A stretch of 64,000 nucleotides of DNA from Apostichopus japonicus (taxonomy: Eukaryota; Echinodermata; Holothuroidea; Aspidochirotida; Stichopodidae). The DNA is taken from NCBI RefSeq assembly GCF_037975245.1, contig NC_092583.1, positions 6,049,264 to 6,113,263 on the forward strand, written 5' to 3'. Each line of letters opens with the position of its first letter. The first letter of the stretch is position 1. Under the pieces are notes generated by a model, which saw only the letters and a program-made list of their open reading frames with translations, was not told the origin of the DNA and searched no databases. Positions 38,415-49,671 of this stretch are shown piece after piece. Made by a program: the position numbers and the translations under genes.

Positions 38415-41400
38415 CACTGTCGACTTTATTTCTTTTGGTGTTCTAGACACATTGTTCAAACTGTGAGTGCAGCTGACATTGTTTCTATATTTAGGTCCGA
38501 CCATTCTAGCGTTACTCTTACTATTAATTGTAAGATTGAGCCAAGGGGCCGTGGCTACTGGGAGTTTAATGTTTCACTCTTAGAAGAATTGTGCTATTCT
38601 GATTCTATTATTGATATTATTAACAGAACTGCTTCGTGTGATTCCTCTTTGAATGATTCCCTTCTCTGGGAAGCTGTTAAGGTGAACATCCGTTCTTTTA
38701 GTATGCGTTATTCTTCCATTCGTGCGAAAGAGCGTAACAGATATGAATACTATCTAGTACATGAGATTGCCAGGTTGGAAAGTTTAATCACTATCTGCCC
38801 ATCTGAACGTTTAAATAGCACTTTAGCAGATCTGCGAAACAATTTAGATATGTTATATGATTATAAATTTCAGGGCATGGTTATTCGCTCTAGGGCTAGA
38901 TGGTGTGAATATGGTGAGAAAAATTCACAGTATTTTCTTAATCTTGAACGTTACAACAAGGTAAATAATAACATATCACAGCTTCGCAATGATGATGGTC
39001 ATATTGTTTCAAATTGTCAGGATATTTTAAGTGAAGCTGTTAGTTTTTATCGTAAACTTTATACTAAGTGTCCTAATATTTCTCCTGTCTCGTTTTTTGT
39101 TGATGTTTGTACTAATCACAAGAGTCTTTCCGATGATCAGAGTTACTTGTGCGAGGGTCTTTTTACCATTAATGAATGTAAAGAGGCTATTGGGTCCATG
39201 CATAAGAATAAAACCCCCGGTTCTGATGGATTATCAGTTGAATTTTATGTACATTTTTGGGACATTTTAGGTAACTTTGTAGTTAATTCTCTTAATTTTG
39301 CTTTCAGTTGTACACACTTAGCCGATGAACAGGGCAGGGCAATAATCTCTTTGATTCCAAAGCCTTCAAAAAATTTACAGTATTTGAAAAATTGGAGGCC
39401 TATAGCAATTTTAAATACTGACTACAAGATTGGAGCCAAATGCTTGGCAACCCGTATTAAGCGTGTTTTAAATTACATTATTAGTGATGAGCAAACTGGA
39501 TTCTTAAAAGGACGTTTCATCGGTGAGAACATTAGACTAGTTTTAGACCTCATTGATCATTGTAATTCCAACAATATTTCAGGTACTCTTCTGTTTCTAG
39601 ATTTTGAAAAGGCTTTTGATTGTTTGGACTGGGAGTTTCTTTATCAAAGTTTAAAATTCTTCAATTTTGGTCCAAATTTTATTAGGTGGGTTAGAACTTA
39701 TTATGGGAACGTCACATCTTGTGTTATTAACAATGGTCATCTCTCTCAGTATTTCAGTATTTCTCGAGGTGTAAGACAGGGTTGTCCACTCAGTCCTTAC
39801 CTCTTTATCTTATGTTCAGAATTTCTCACATTCATGGTTAAAACAAGCTGTCGTATCAAGGGTATATCTATTAATAACTCTGAAATAAGAATTTCACAAT
39901 ATGCCGATGATACTGTTTTATTTTTAGATGGTTCTCGCGCTTCTCTTGTAGAGGTTGTAAACATTCTTAATAATTTCTCTGCCGCTTCGGGTTTAAAAGT
40001 TAATTTCAGCAAATCATTCTTTTTTCCATTGGGTGCTATGGTTTCAAGGGTTCCCTGGTATTTTCATGAGTATGGTTTTAATGTTAATCTTGGTCCAGTG
40101 AAATATCTTGGTGTCACATTTACTACAAAGAATGAAGATTTCTTTTCGTTGAATTATCTTCCCAAATTATCCAGGCTCAAACAGTTACTTGGGATGTGGT
40201 CAAAACGTGACTTAACACCAACTGGTAAAATAACTATAATTAAGAGTTTGGCCATTTCGCAACTTGTTTTTCTTTTTAGTGTTCTACCAAATCCTCCTCT
40301 TAGTTTCATTAAAGAGGTTAATAAAATTTTGTATAATTTTATTTGGAACAATAAACCTTATAAGATTAAACGGAGCACCCTTATTAATAAGAAAGTTAAT
40401 GGTGGCTTCGATATGACAGATATTGAATCTTTTATTAAAAGTCTAAACTGTAGCTGGGTAAAGCGGTATTTAGCCCCTCAGAGAGGAAACTGGAAAATAT
40501 TTTTTGATTTATACCTAAACCAGTTCGGTGGTGCTTTTCTTTTTAAATGTAATTTCAATAAGGAGGCAGTTTCTTGTATTTCTAATATTTTTTGCAGAGA
40601 AGTGTGTGAGGCTTGGGCTGAGTTTAATTTTTATCATCCAGACAGTAATTATGGTAATGAAATCATTTTAAACAACAGTCATATATTGGTTAACAATAAA
40701 GTAATTTTCCAGTATAATCTTTTAAATCACAGAACAATTTATGTGAAAGATTTCATTAAAAATGATGGCTCGGTAATTCCATATAACACGTTTCAAGCGA
40801 AAAAATATATTAGAAATTTTCCTTTTACTTCGTACTTTGGGATTATTCACGCCATTCCTAGTTATTGGAGGGGGTACCATGATTCTGTTTTGCTCCCAAT
40901 GAGTGAAAATAACTTTAATATGTGCATGCGCACACATAAAATAACCAAAAATGTTTATAATAAGCTAATTACCGGTCTCTGCACGCCCCCGTCGTCTATT
41001 ATGAAGTGGCAAGCTATGAATTTTCCAGTGAAATTAGTTTGGAATAAGAGTTTTAGGCTTCCTTATACGGCTGTGAATGACCCCAAAGTATCATATTTAC
41101 AATTGCGTTTTCTACATCGTATTTTAGGCATAAATAGCTTGCTTTATAAAATGAAAATGGTTAATTCTCCACTTTGTTCATTTTGCAAGAATGCTGATGA
41201 AACGCTTATACATTTGTTTTATAATTGTAGTCACGTTGAGTGATTCTGGGAGGCAGTGAATTCAAATTGCATTAAAACTAATTATTCTTTTAATTTGACC
41301 AACATTTGTTTTGGTGATTTTGGTGATATAGATAATCCTGTGAACTTTTTAATTTTGCATGCTAAAAAGTACATTTATACTTGTAGGTTGGATAACAAAA

Positions 41401-41483
41401 TCCCACATGTGCACGAATTTTATTTTAAGTTTCGCTTTCAACTTGACCTGCACTATTTCATTTCAAAACAACAATTTGTGTAA
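38415..41483 (+). pseudogene. LINE ORF2 remnant: endonuclease end, reverse transcriptase, CCHC
   Basis: The frame opens right after the left target-site duplication and runs to 41,483, interrupted once by TGA at 41,241-41,243. In order it shows: the final endonuclease segment with the SDHSSV motif (about 38,498); the TPGSDGLSVEFY motif (about 39,213); NWRPIAILNTDYK (about 39,391); DEQTGFLKGRFIGENIR; FLDFEKAFDCLDW with the first catalytic Asp; RGVRQGCPLSPYLF; the catalytic YADD box at about 39,900; the LKVNFSKS and VKYLGV segments; and a C-X2-C-X8-H-X4-C finger at about 41,174-41,230. This order and wording fit the L1/Tx1 group of non-LTR retrotransposons. TGA replaces what was probably a Trp codon (TGG) just before an FW pair; about 80 codons follow it in the same frame. 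The catalytic residues look intact, but truncation makes autonomous activity unlikely. Confidence 0.9.
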
Positions 41484-41590
41484 CCTTAACGACTTCTATG
41501 ATTTCTTTATGTAAGCTTCTTATGTAAGTCTTTTTGCTGATTCTTTTGTATTATGTGTTACGGTATTGTAAATAAATACAGTGGAAAAAA
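38415..41590 (+). mobile_element. 5'-truncated L1/Tx1-like LINE insertion
   Basis: The element is 3176 bp long, bounded by 14-bp direct repeats and ending in a short A tract (41,585-41,590, merging with the duplicated AA). It begins inside the C-terminal end of the apurinic-like endonuclease domain and then contains a whole reverse transcriptase and a C-terminal CCHC region. A polyadenylation signal (AATAAA) lies at about 41,572, shortly before the A tract. The 5' end of the element (first ORF, most of the endonuclease) is absent, a usual result of incomplete reverse transcription. It inserted at the edge of an existing foldback, whose arms lie just right of the insertion. Only one stop codon interrupts the frame, so the insertion looks fairly young. 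Confidence 0.93.
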
Positions 41591-41604
41591 AATGTACCAA
41601 GATT
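41591..41604. repeat. Right target-site duplication of the LINE
   Basis: The identical 14-bp copy of 38,401-38,414. Its leading AA could also belong to the poly-A tail, so the minimal duplication is 12 bp. Confidence 0.93.
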
Positions 41605-41697
41605 GGTGTCCCAACACTGAGATATCGGTCTGTATGTGTGTGTGTGTGTGTGACGTCTCGCTTGTAAACACGATATCTCAAGTAGGGACGCTTGGAC
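41600..41697. repeat. Foldback flanking the LINE, with GT microsatellite loop
   Basis: TGAGATATCG at 41,618-41,627 pairs perfectly with CGATATCTCA at 41,671-41,680. Outside these, GTCCC pairs with GGGAC and AGATTGGT pairs with ACCAATCT, so the arms extend to about 30 bp with gaps. The loop contains a TG dinucleotide run (41,635-41,652). The left arm begins in the LINE target-site duplication. Confidence 0.75.
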
Positions 41698-44629
41698 CAA
41701 TCTAATATTTGGTGTATATGAGTACCACATTGAGTAGATGAACCCTATTGTTTTGGAGTCACCAGGGGCCAAATAGTGGAACCTTGTTTTAAAAGCTACC
41801 GTCTCTCCCACAGACCAGCCTATCAGATATAATGTGTGTTACGTTGGTTCGACGTAAGGGAGTTTTGCAATATCTTCGTCAAAAAGTAAAACTGTTGGGC
41901 CAAAAATTACTCTCATTATAAAGCAATGAATATTTATTAGAGAAGTATAGAACGTAACGAAGGTTGGTGACGGTTCCATACCTCAAAACAAGCTCATTTT
42001 CTTGTAAATTTCCTTTCTCAGGAGTTCGTTTTGTTATTCCTGTTTAATGTCTTTCAAACATTATACATCTTGCTACAAAATAGAATGCAACAATATCGGA
42101 AACATACAAAGTAATTAACATGAATTATAGTGATGTAAAACCATGCGAAAATAACGTTATTTAAGCTTATTGTGAGAACCTACTTTCTCAACGTCTCTTT
42201 CATGGGAAGTGTCCAGTTAAGTAGTGACGTCAGTCTGCTGTTGGGTGAAGCTATAGAGTACACAAAAAAAAAGAAATGAAATTTAATTTATCTTATTAAC
42301 TCGCTATGATAATTAGAGGGCGGTGGCATGTTTGATCATTTTCATAAGGAGTCATTTCCCCACTATCTACTTCTTCATTAAATAGTAGGCCTAAAACATG
42401 CAACCATTAAAGTCTCAATGTGTGTTTGTCAAATTTTAACTTCGACCTTTCCAGCTTAATGCTCAGTGAGAATTACACCGTTCTATGCAATTTTCATATT
42501 AATAATCATTAGTTTCATTGAGTTATCTGTCGTTCAAAATTTTGAGCAGAATAAAATTTCGCCGGATTTTTTAACGTGTCCATAGATTCTACAAACTTCA
42601 ATCAACATTTGCAAGCGCCGCCCAACAGATCATGCACCAATCAAAGCTCTCTGTTATGTTTAAGACATTAGGCCTAGGCTTACTTTCCCTTTCGTGGCTA
42701 GCCTGTGTTAGGTCAATTCTCTTGAATAGTATTTTTCTTTCGGTCTTACCGATGTAGCTTGCGAAATTGTGTCATTTCTTTCCATTGTAAGGAATAAACA
42801 GATGTATTAAAACGCTTCCTCCGTGGAACTGTGTAAAGTGGACGATACGAATAAAGGACTGCGTTAAAATCTTGATCGGACTGCATGTGTAGACTATTTG
42901 TTTACATTTTTGTAATGAACATGCTGACATGGGCAGTAAATCGTTCGCACCATAAGAGCAACAGAAATAAATTTTTCTTTCGATTGCAGCAGCTTTTCTC
43001 CACTAAACCCACCTGGTCAGAGTGCATTTAGAATAAGAAACATCGAATCTACTTCAGAAGTTTGTTTTCCAAATTCATCAGCAAACAGGTATTGAGACTT
43101 TAAAAGAACAACTAATATTTTAAGTGCAACTTCATCTGTGTTTGAACACAATCATTGCCACCAAGGAGCTCTGCATGGATGTTGAGGAATTTAAGTTTGC
43201 TGTAATCTACGTTAATGAGGGCAGCAGATGGAGACTGGAACATCCGGGCAATGTCACAGGCAACTAAATCAATGTAGAAGTTACATTTTGGACTGATTAC
43301 AACAATAAATTACTCAGTTTTCATTGTGTTGGTGTAATGTTCTACTCAATCAATCAGTCATTTTTATCTGTCATCTTAGGTTAATCATAGATCCCTTACA
43401 AACTGACGACCTCGGAATTCAAGAATTCTTATTAACTTGAAAGGATGTTCCCTCACCTATGAGGTCAAGGGTCAATCGATAAAAGAAGCAGCGAGGTCTA
43501 TAACCACAACTTCCATCCTTCCAGAATTAAAGAATATATAATTATATAAAGTCATCTTGAGGGTGTTTGTCTCAACAGAAACAGCAAAAAAAGCAGTCAG
43601 ATTTTATCTATTAAAATTTAGTATATTATAAATGGAAGCATACTTCAAACTTGAGGAATAAATGATGATTTGTTAAAATATCAGCGAGGATCAACGGTGT
43701 TTGAATTTCTATCTAACTTTCACCCAATCTCTCCCATACCCAAACTCCATCCCCTCTCAACACACACCCCTGCCCCTCCCCTACGTTGTACTCCCCCATG
43801 GGCAACATTCAAACATCATAGGACAACTCACCGGTAACATCAATTCGAAAGTTCAGTAAACTGACTGGTGGTCGATAAGGAACAAGTTCCTTTCCTGTCT
43901 TCTGATTCATGATTAATGCATGGCTTATAAGGAAGTTCGATATAGCAGAACAGTATATAAATTGTTATGAAGGAAGCAAATGCCAATTGAAAGTACTCAC
44001 GTGGTCAAGGTCATTCCAAGGTTGGTTGAGAAATATCAAAGAGGCAGACAATCCATGTCATCACATAACTTGTAACTGCATGTTACCAACTGGGATCAAT
44101 TAGGGGCACTGGAAAATTATGGAAGATGCCCGAATATGGGTTAAAGAAAAGTGACAGTATTCTCATTTCGGAAGAAATTTTAGGAAACATTAGGGGAGCC
44201 GGTGTCGTTAGAACTGTCGCCAGGGGCTATTGGACCTGGCTCTCTGTATCTTTGGATACCCTATCGGAAAAGGAACAACCTAAGCAGAAGGGAGATGAAA
44301 CAAACGTCTTCCTAACACGGAATAGGGCTTTTTGTTCTTAGGAGCCAGTATTCTTTCAGAATTCACATTTTAAAAGAGGGCGCTAGCATCAAATAATTAA
44401 CTTCATTTCCTTCTTGACGGTGATCCTAACTAATGTTTATATACTCAATTATTTCATTTAATTATAGTGCTCATACTACAATGGAGGAGTTTTCGCTTAT
44501 ACAGCCCATGATAAAATGTTTATACTTTTTTTTTTGGAGGAGGGTAAGGTAGGATGGGGGGGGGGGGTTATAATTAAACTTCTATAGAGGAAATTTGAAT
44601 CTCTTAGTTACGTTAATATTAAAACTTAA
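41698..44629. other. Non-coding, unrecognised sequence
   Basis: About 2.9 kb without a frame longer than 90 codons or any recognised motif. TAGGCCTA-like words occur near 42,389 and 42,669. A 71-codon frame at 44,126-44,341 has no recognisable product. I see no gene here. Confidence 0.6.
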
Positions 44630-44803
<174 letters not shown>

Positions 44804-45209
44804 TAGTGAGAATTCCTTAAGTTTAAAATTAGTATTACATAAAGAAAGGGCCAAGGAGCGACGCAAGCTTGAATGAGAAAGATCTCTGCCATTGAGCAAA
44901 AGATCCATGAGAATGAGACACCGGAGTTGCGCACCTTATTAAGGCCAAAATTATGTAATGTTGCCTAATGAGTACAAGTTTAACGGAACTATTATTATAT
45001 CTAGAGCAAGATGGGTGGAGGAGGGGAGAACAATACAAAGTATTTTTGAAATCTGATAAAACGTAACATAGAAAATAACTCTATCCATAACATCACCACT
45101 ATAATAGTGGAGTGAGATTAACCAACAAAGATGACATTCTTGGGAAATTCGAAATTATTTCTCCACACTTTATACTTCGGATTATACATATGTAGATTAG
45201 TAACAACGA
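44804..45209. other. Non-coding sequence between TA repeat and LINE relic
   Basis: No motif or supported frame was seen. Confidence 0.55.
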
Positions 45210-45965
45210 TTCTTGCTCCTGTGTGGGAGAGTTGTATCTTGTGCACGCAGGTACTTAAGTCATTTAACAATGACAAGGCACCTGGCAGCGATGGCCTTCC
45301 GTTAAATTATTTATAAGAAGTTTTGGCCCTGTATTGGTGATTTGGTGGTGGACGCATTAAATTTAAGTTATCGTACATGCTTGCTGTCGAACGAGCAGGG
45401 CAGAGGGATCACGAATATCATTATTAAACTGGTTATTAAAATGATGGTCGTCCGATTACTCTTTTAAATACTGATTATATAATAGGCGCAAAGGCTGTCG
45501 CAGCTAGGCCTCAATGTGTTATCTCTAAAGTTAGTAGCCATTTTTCAATCGGTTTCTGTTTAAGGGTAGATTCCCAGGTGAAAAGGACGGTGCGCTTCGT
45601 TTTTGATTTGATAGACTTTACTGATAAGAATAAGATCCCTGGTCTCCTCTTTGTATTGAATTTTGGAAAGGCTTTCGATAGTCTCGAGCGGAGGTTAGTC
45701 ACTCTACACTTTCATATTTTAAGTTTGCTGAAAGTTTTAAGAGGTAGGTTAAGGTATTTTACAGCAATTACAACGCATGTGTTTGTTATGATGGTTTTAC
45801 AACTGGATTTCCCCATTCAGCGTGGAGTATGACTGGGATGTCCGCTATGTCTTCTAAGATTCTCACACTAAAAAATGATTCCTAATAAGAGTATTAATGT
45901 TATTGGCAGTGAAACCAATGTCCTCATGTACGATGATGACACAGTAGTAATAGCTTCCCCCGAAT
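45210..45965 (+). pseudogene. Decayed L1/Tx1-like reverse transcriptase fragment
   Basis: The order of motifs matches the LINE at 38,415: KAPGSDGLP at about 45,278, an EQGRGI segment in another frame at about 45,395, LLNTDYIIGAKA at about 45,461, FDLIDFTDKNKIPGLLFVLN then GKAFDS at about 45,605-45,685, RGV-stop-LGCPL at about 45,823, and MYDDDTVV, a relic of the YADD box, at about 45,926. At least two frameshifts (near 45,310 and 45,440) and several stops are present. In the catalytic box the second residue is changed from Ala to Asp, and the first Asp of the AFD context is preceded by Gly rather than Lys-bearing wording. It is an older, inactive relative of the nearby LINE. Confidence 0.85.
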
Positions 45966-47080
45966 CCAGTACTCCCCGTGCTTCCGTTCCCATGCGCTGC
46001 GGGAGAATGTCCGTTAGTTGAAAAGGAGCTCACAGAGGGGGAAGCGAGGCCCGACCTTTATGAGCCACAGGACGGACGGGGAACATGTCGTAATATCGAA
46101 AACGCTCCTTCGAGCTCAGGCAGGAGAGAAGAGCACACTCCTCAGCAAATAGGGCCAACTCTCTGTTGTGAGCTACAGATAAAAAACACAAGGGCATGCT
46201 CTCGGCGAGAAGGAAACGGTGCCCCAGATTTGAGCCCCGTCTGCGGAGGGGGAATTGATGCAAATCTTGATCAAATTCGCACGCACGTACTCCTCCCGGC
46301 GAGAGGACACACTCCTCCGGAAACGTTCATAACCCAATTGTTGAGCACCTCTGAGGCGTGGAACGACGAGGAACAGAATTAGGCCCGGGTTTAGAGAGGG
46401 TGTGCTCCTCTCCCCTCTCTGAGCACGAGGGAGCGTGTCGTCCAAAACGGACACTTCTCCGCAACGCAAGACAACGGAAATACTGGATATGCCCGAATTC
46501 GTAAATGTGTGCTCCTCTCGCTGAGCTGGAAGGAACACTTTTCGATCAATACGGACGGCGACCCGCAGCATAGAAGTCCGGAAATAGGGGTGTGTCCCAT
46601 TTCTGAGAGGTTTGAAATGCTCCTTCGAGCTCAGTGAGGACAGAAGAGCACACCCTTATTTTGAGCTACAGGAGCTGTTGGGAAAAGGTCGTATTGGTAT
46701 AAAAGCTCGTTCGAGCTAAAAGGATTTTGGAGCAGTAGCTTCCGAATCCGGTACAACCCCATGCTTCTGTGCCCCTGCGGTTTGAGAGACTGTCCGTTAG
46801 TCGAGCGCTTCTTCGTCGTTTAGGTCGAAAACGCTCTTTTAGGCACACCCTTCAGAAACAGGGCCCACCCTTGTCCATTTATTTCAAATACGCTTCATTG
46901 AGCTCAGTGAGAGAGCGAGAGAAAGAGAGGAGAGAAGCACGTTCTTCATAAATAGGGCCTACTTTCCGTTTTTTAGCCCACGCAAGCGCAGACAAGAGGT
47001 GGTTTGGTCAAAACCGCTCCTTCGAACTCAGGGAGGTGAGAGGAACACAACCCTCAGAAAACGGCGCCCACCCCTTTTTC
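45966..47080 (+). repeat. Field of degenerate interspersed repeats
   Basis: A phrase containing CGCTCCTTCGAGCTCAG, then GAGAAGAGCACACTCCTC and a short AAATAGGGCC tail, recurs in diverged form near 46,100, 46,615, 46,895 and 47,010, with weaker traces near 46,700 and 46,825. A second phrase, GCTTCCG/CCGAATCC followed by GTACNCCC and CTGTCCGTTAGT, occurs near 45,955-46,020 and again near 46,740-46,803, about 785 bp apart. The region is richer in G+C and in GAG/CTC words than its surroundings. The reading frames (up to 134 codons) in both directions are by-products of the repeats, and no domain is recognisable. Confidence 0.65.
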
Positions 47081-49473
47081 CGGCCTTTAGTACGATTGCA
47101 AAGGTTACTGAGCATTCGGCATCGTTAACTACAGTATGAAATGTTTCCCCCGAAACGAATGAGTTACAGTGTTTCTGTATCTTGACCTGCTGGAAAAATC
47201 TAATAATAGTTATTACCGACTTTGTGATCCGAGGTAGTCATTGGTCCCGATTGCCGGACCGGACATAGTCCAGATTGCCGGCTTTTCAATCCGCAGTGCC
47301 CCCCACAATTTTGCAAGGTCGGTAAGACAGACTCCATAGTTTTCCATTTCGAAAAAAAAATATGAAAGTTACAGCTGTGATGAAAATTGTTTGGTTTTTC
47401 GGAAAAATCATGCTGTCTGTTTGGACGTAAAATAAGATCATGTAGAGGTGATGATCCATTCCGGTTGTCGGGTAGATTTGTTCGCCCAGTTTGTTGGGAC
47501 AATCGTAGATATTTTCATGTGAAAAATCTCCCACCCTCTCCCTCAACAACACACACTGTTGTCGTGACTTATCCTATTTGAAACTTAGTTTGTGGCATCT
47601 CGTTGAGAACAATCTGAAGCTGCTCGTAGTACATGGAGAATGTAACTGATAATTAAATAGCAATTATTCAGGGCAACTTATACACAAGAACTGTACTGAA
47701 TGTAATAGGTCCTCAAACTTGAACGGATCCCATCATTTAAGAAGGTACTTTTTGAGTAATGGAAAGCTATTTCTTGTTACATACACATTCTACATAGTAT
47801 TAGAATGAACAAAAGGGTTATCTGAGCTGCAAATGCATTGCCTGAATGACTTTGATGACAAAAAACCTAAAAAATACGTATTTGATAATATGTCAATCAT
47901 ATCAAACAGAGCTTTTGAAATATACTGTCAATTTATTACATAACTAGCCCACTAGTATTCATCGGACAAGAACTAAAGAAAATATACCACACAAGGTTGT
48001 TCTTTCACTTGTGGGAAGCAATGTAGCTAAATATTAATCGGACAAGTTTAAATGTCATTTTACACGCTATATTTGGCATGGAACAGATCATTAAAACCAA
48101 CACATTCATAGTATATATAAAAGCAACCATGTGTAACAGTTGCAGGCATACTAGTTTGGATAATTATCGTCTTCGGAGTGCGCTAGTCGTCAGACTCACC
48201 ACAAGTAAAGCAGGATGTTGCTGCTGATCAACTAAATATTGCATCTGTAAGTAAGGCAGAAACATTATATCTTCCATCACTGAACCAAAATAAGAACCAG
48301 GACTGCAGAGAGTTCATGCTGATGCTAGTGCTATTTAATCAGAAATCCAACAAACAATTATCCCATCACTAATACATATCTCTGAAAATATACAAGTTGA
48401 CATTGGTTTGATATACATGAACTGATGCAGCCCTCAGGTAACATTTGTACATTATTAATGTTAAGTCACAATGATTAGAACGATTTCACGTCAGAAACAT
48501 AGTTAAGATTTGTCACCAAAAATGTTATATATGCAAAGCAGTACCAAATCTCTTAAGGATATTATACATGGGACTACCTAGACTCAAACCCTCATGATCA
48601 CATTAAATAGCGATGAAGATTATGCTCAACATGGAAATTACATTGCTGACTGTTTAGTCAAGTTACACACTGCTAGTCCTAAAATGCTGGTGGGATACTA
48701 GTTAATAAACAATGCTCCATCACCATAACCATGTGAAGACCTCACCAATCAACATGCTATCAAAAGATCCTGCAATGACCCTCTAATTAATCAACCAGAA
48801 CATTTGAAATAGACATTCTAGGTAGCGATTCACACAAATGAGTGATTCACGCAAAGAATAACTCCAAGACCGCAAAAAATTGATTTTTTTTTTAACAGGC
48901 CTTCACATTTCACAGTCGATGAATAAAAAAGGTAACCTTATCCAGCAGCAACTTACATCAATAAGAATCTTTACAATACATGTACATATGATATAAAAAT
49001 ATGAGCAACAACATACTCCCCATAGGAGTACATTCATTAGCAGAAGCACAGTGCAACCTTTGCAATAAGAATGCACAAATTAATAACTGTTCTTAAAGAA
49101 CCAGGGGAGACATATGCTCCAATTTTTAATAGAAAGATAGCTTTGAGATATGCGAGGAGGGGTCACAGTCTTGACTAAGTTATGTATCAGTTATATGTAT
49201 GCCATGTTTCTTTGCAATACTTGTGTTCTTCTAAACATAAAAGGAACTGATGTCTTTCAGCAATATCTGGTGACCTTCTCCTGGCCTTTGATAAGATATG
49301 GAGATGAATTCTTGCCAGATAACATTATTTTGTAATGTATATCAACAATTACCGGGAATGGTTAAATAATAGCTGCTTCAGCACTGTTCAGCCTCATTCA
49401 AATCTTATTACAATTCAAAGCTCAAAGTATTAGTGTTCTAGATCAGAACTGAACTAATGTCCTTAGTAGCAAG
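47081..49473. other. Downstream flank and possible 3' UTR of the Trio-like gene
   Basis: No supported coding region. The part directly left of the SH3 exon stop (49,474) should be 3' UTR of the minus-strand gene. The nearest exact AATAAA on the minus strand that I noticed is at 47,937-47,932, which would give a UTR of about 1.5 kb; variant signals closer to the stop are possible. Left of it nothing was recognised. Confidence 0.4.
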
Positions 49474-49671
49474 TCAGTGTTTCCCCAAGATTGACCCTGG
49501 AAGCCAACCTTCTGCAGCTGGATTATCTGCTGAGGCAGTCTTAAAAACCAAAAACATATTGCGCTGGTTGGATGCCTGTATGTGAACAGTGTCTCCTTTA
49601 CTGACAGAGATTTCATCTTCCTTGACGGCCAAATAGTCTTCTTGGACAATGGCTGAATATGAAGACTCAAC
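49474..49671 (-). CDS. trio: Trio-like gene, exon 9: C-terminal SH3 domain and stop
   Basis: The exon opens after a TTTTTGCTAG acceptor and codes 65 residues, then TGA (49,476-49,474). The protein starts VESSYSAIVQEDYLAVKEDE, giving the ALYDY-like start and acidic RT loop of an SH3 domain. It continues through NMFLVFK and ends AAEGWLPGSILGKH. The MFLV plus PAAEGW-P wording is characteristic of the second SH3 of Trio/Kalirin, which packs against or regulates the second GEF module. The conserved WLP and final V/IL strand residues are present; the usual WW pair is replaced by NMFLV. The acceptor is phase 0 and fits the cryptic-looking donor inside exon 8. No downstream donor is evident before the stop, so this is probably the terminal coding exon. 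I saw no kinase-domain exon to its left. Confidence 0.87.
   Translation of the reverse strand, partial: VESSYSAIVQEDYLAVKEDEISVSKGDTVHIQASNQRNMFLVFKTASADNPAAEGWLPGSILGKH

Noticed and set aside
46030-46600. Open frames of 77-134 codons on both strands
   Set aside because: They lie in degenerate repeats with higher GC content. No domain, mutually overlapping, no splice support.
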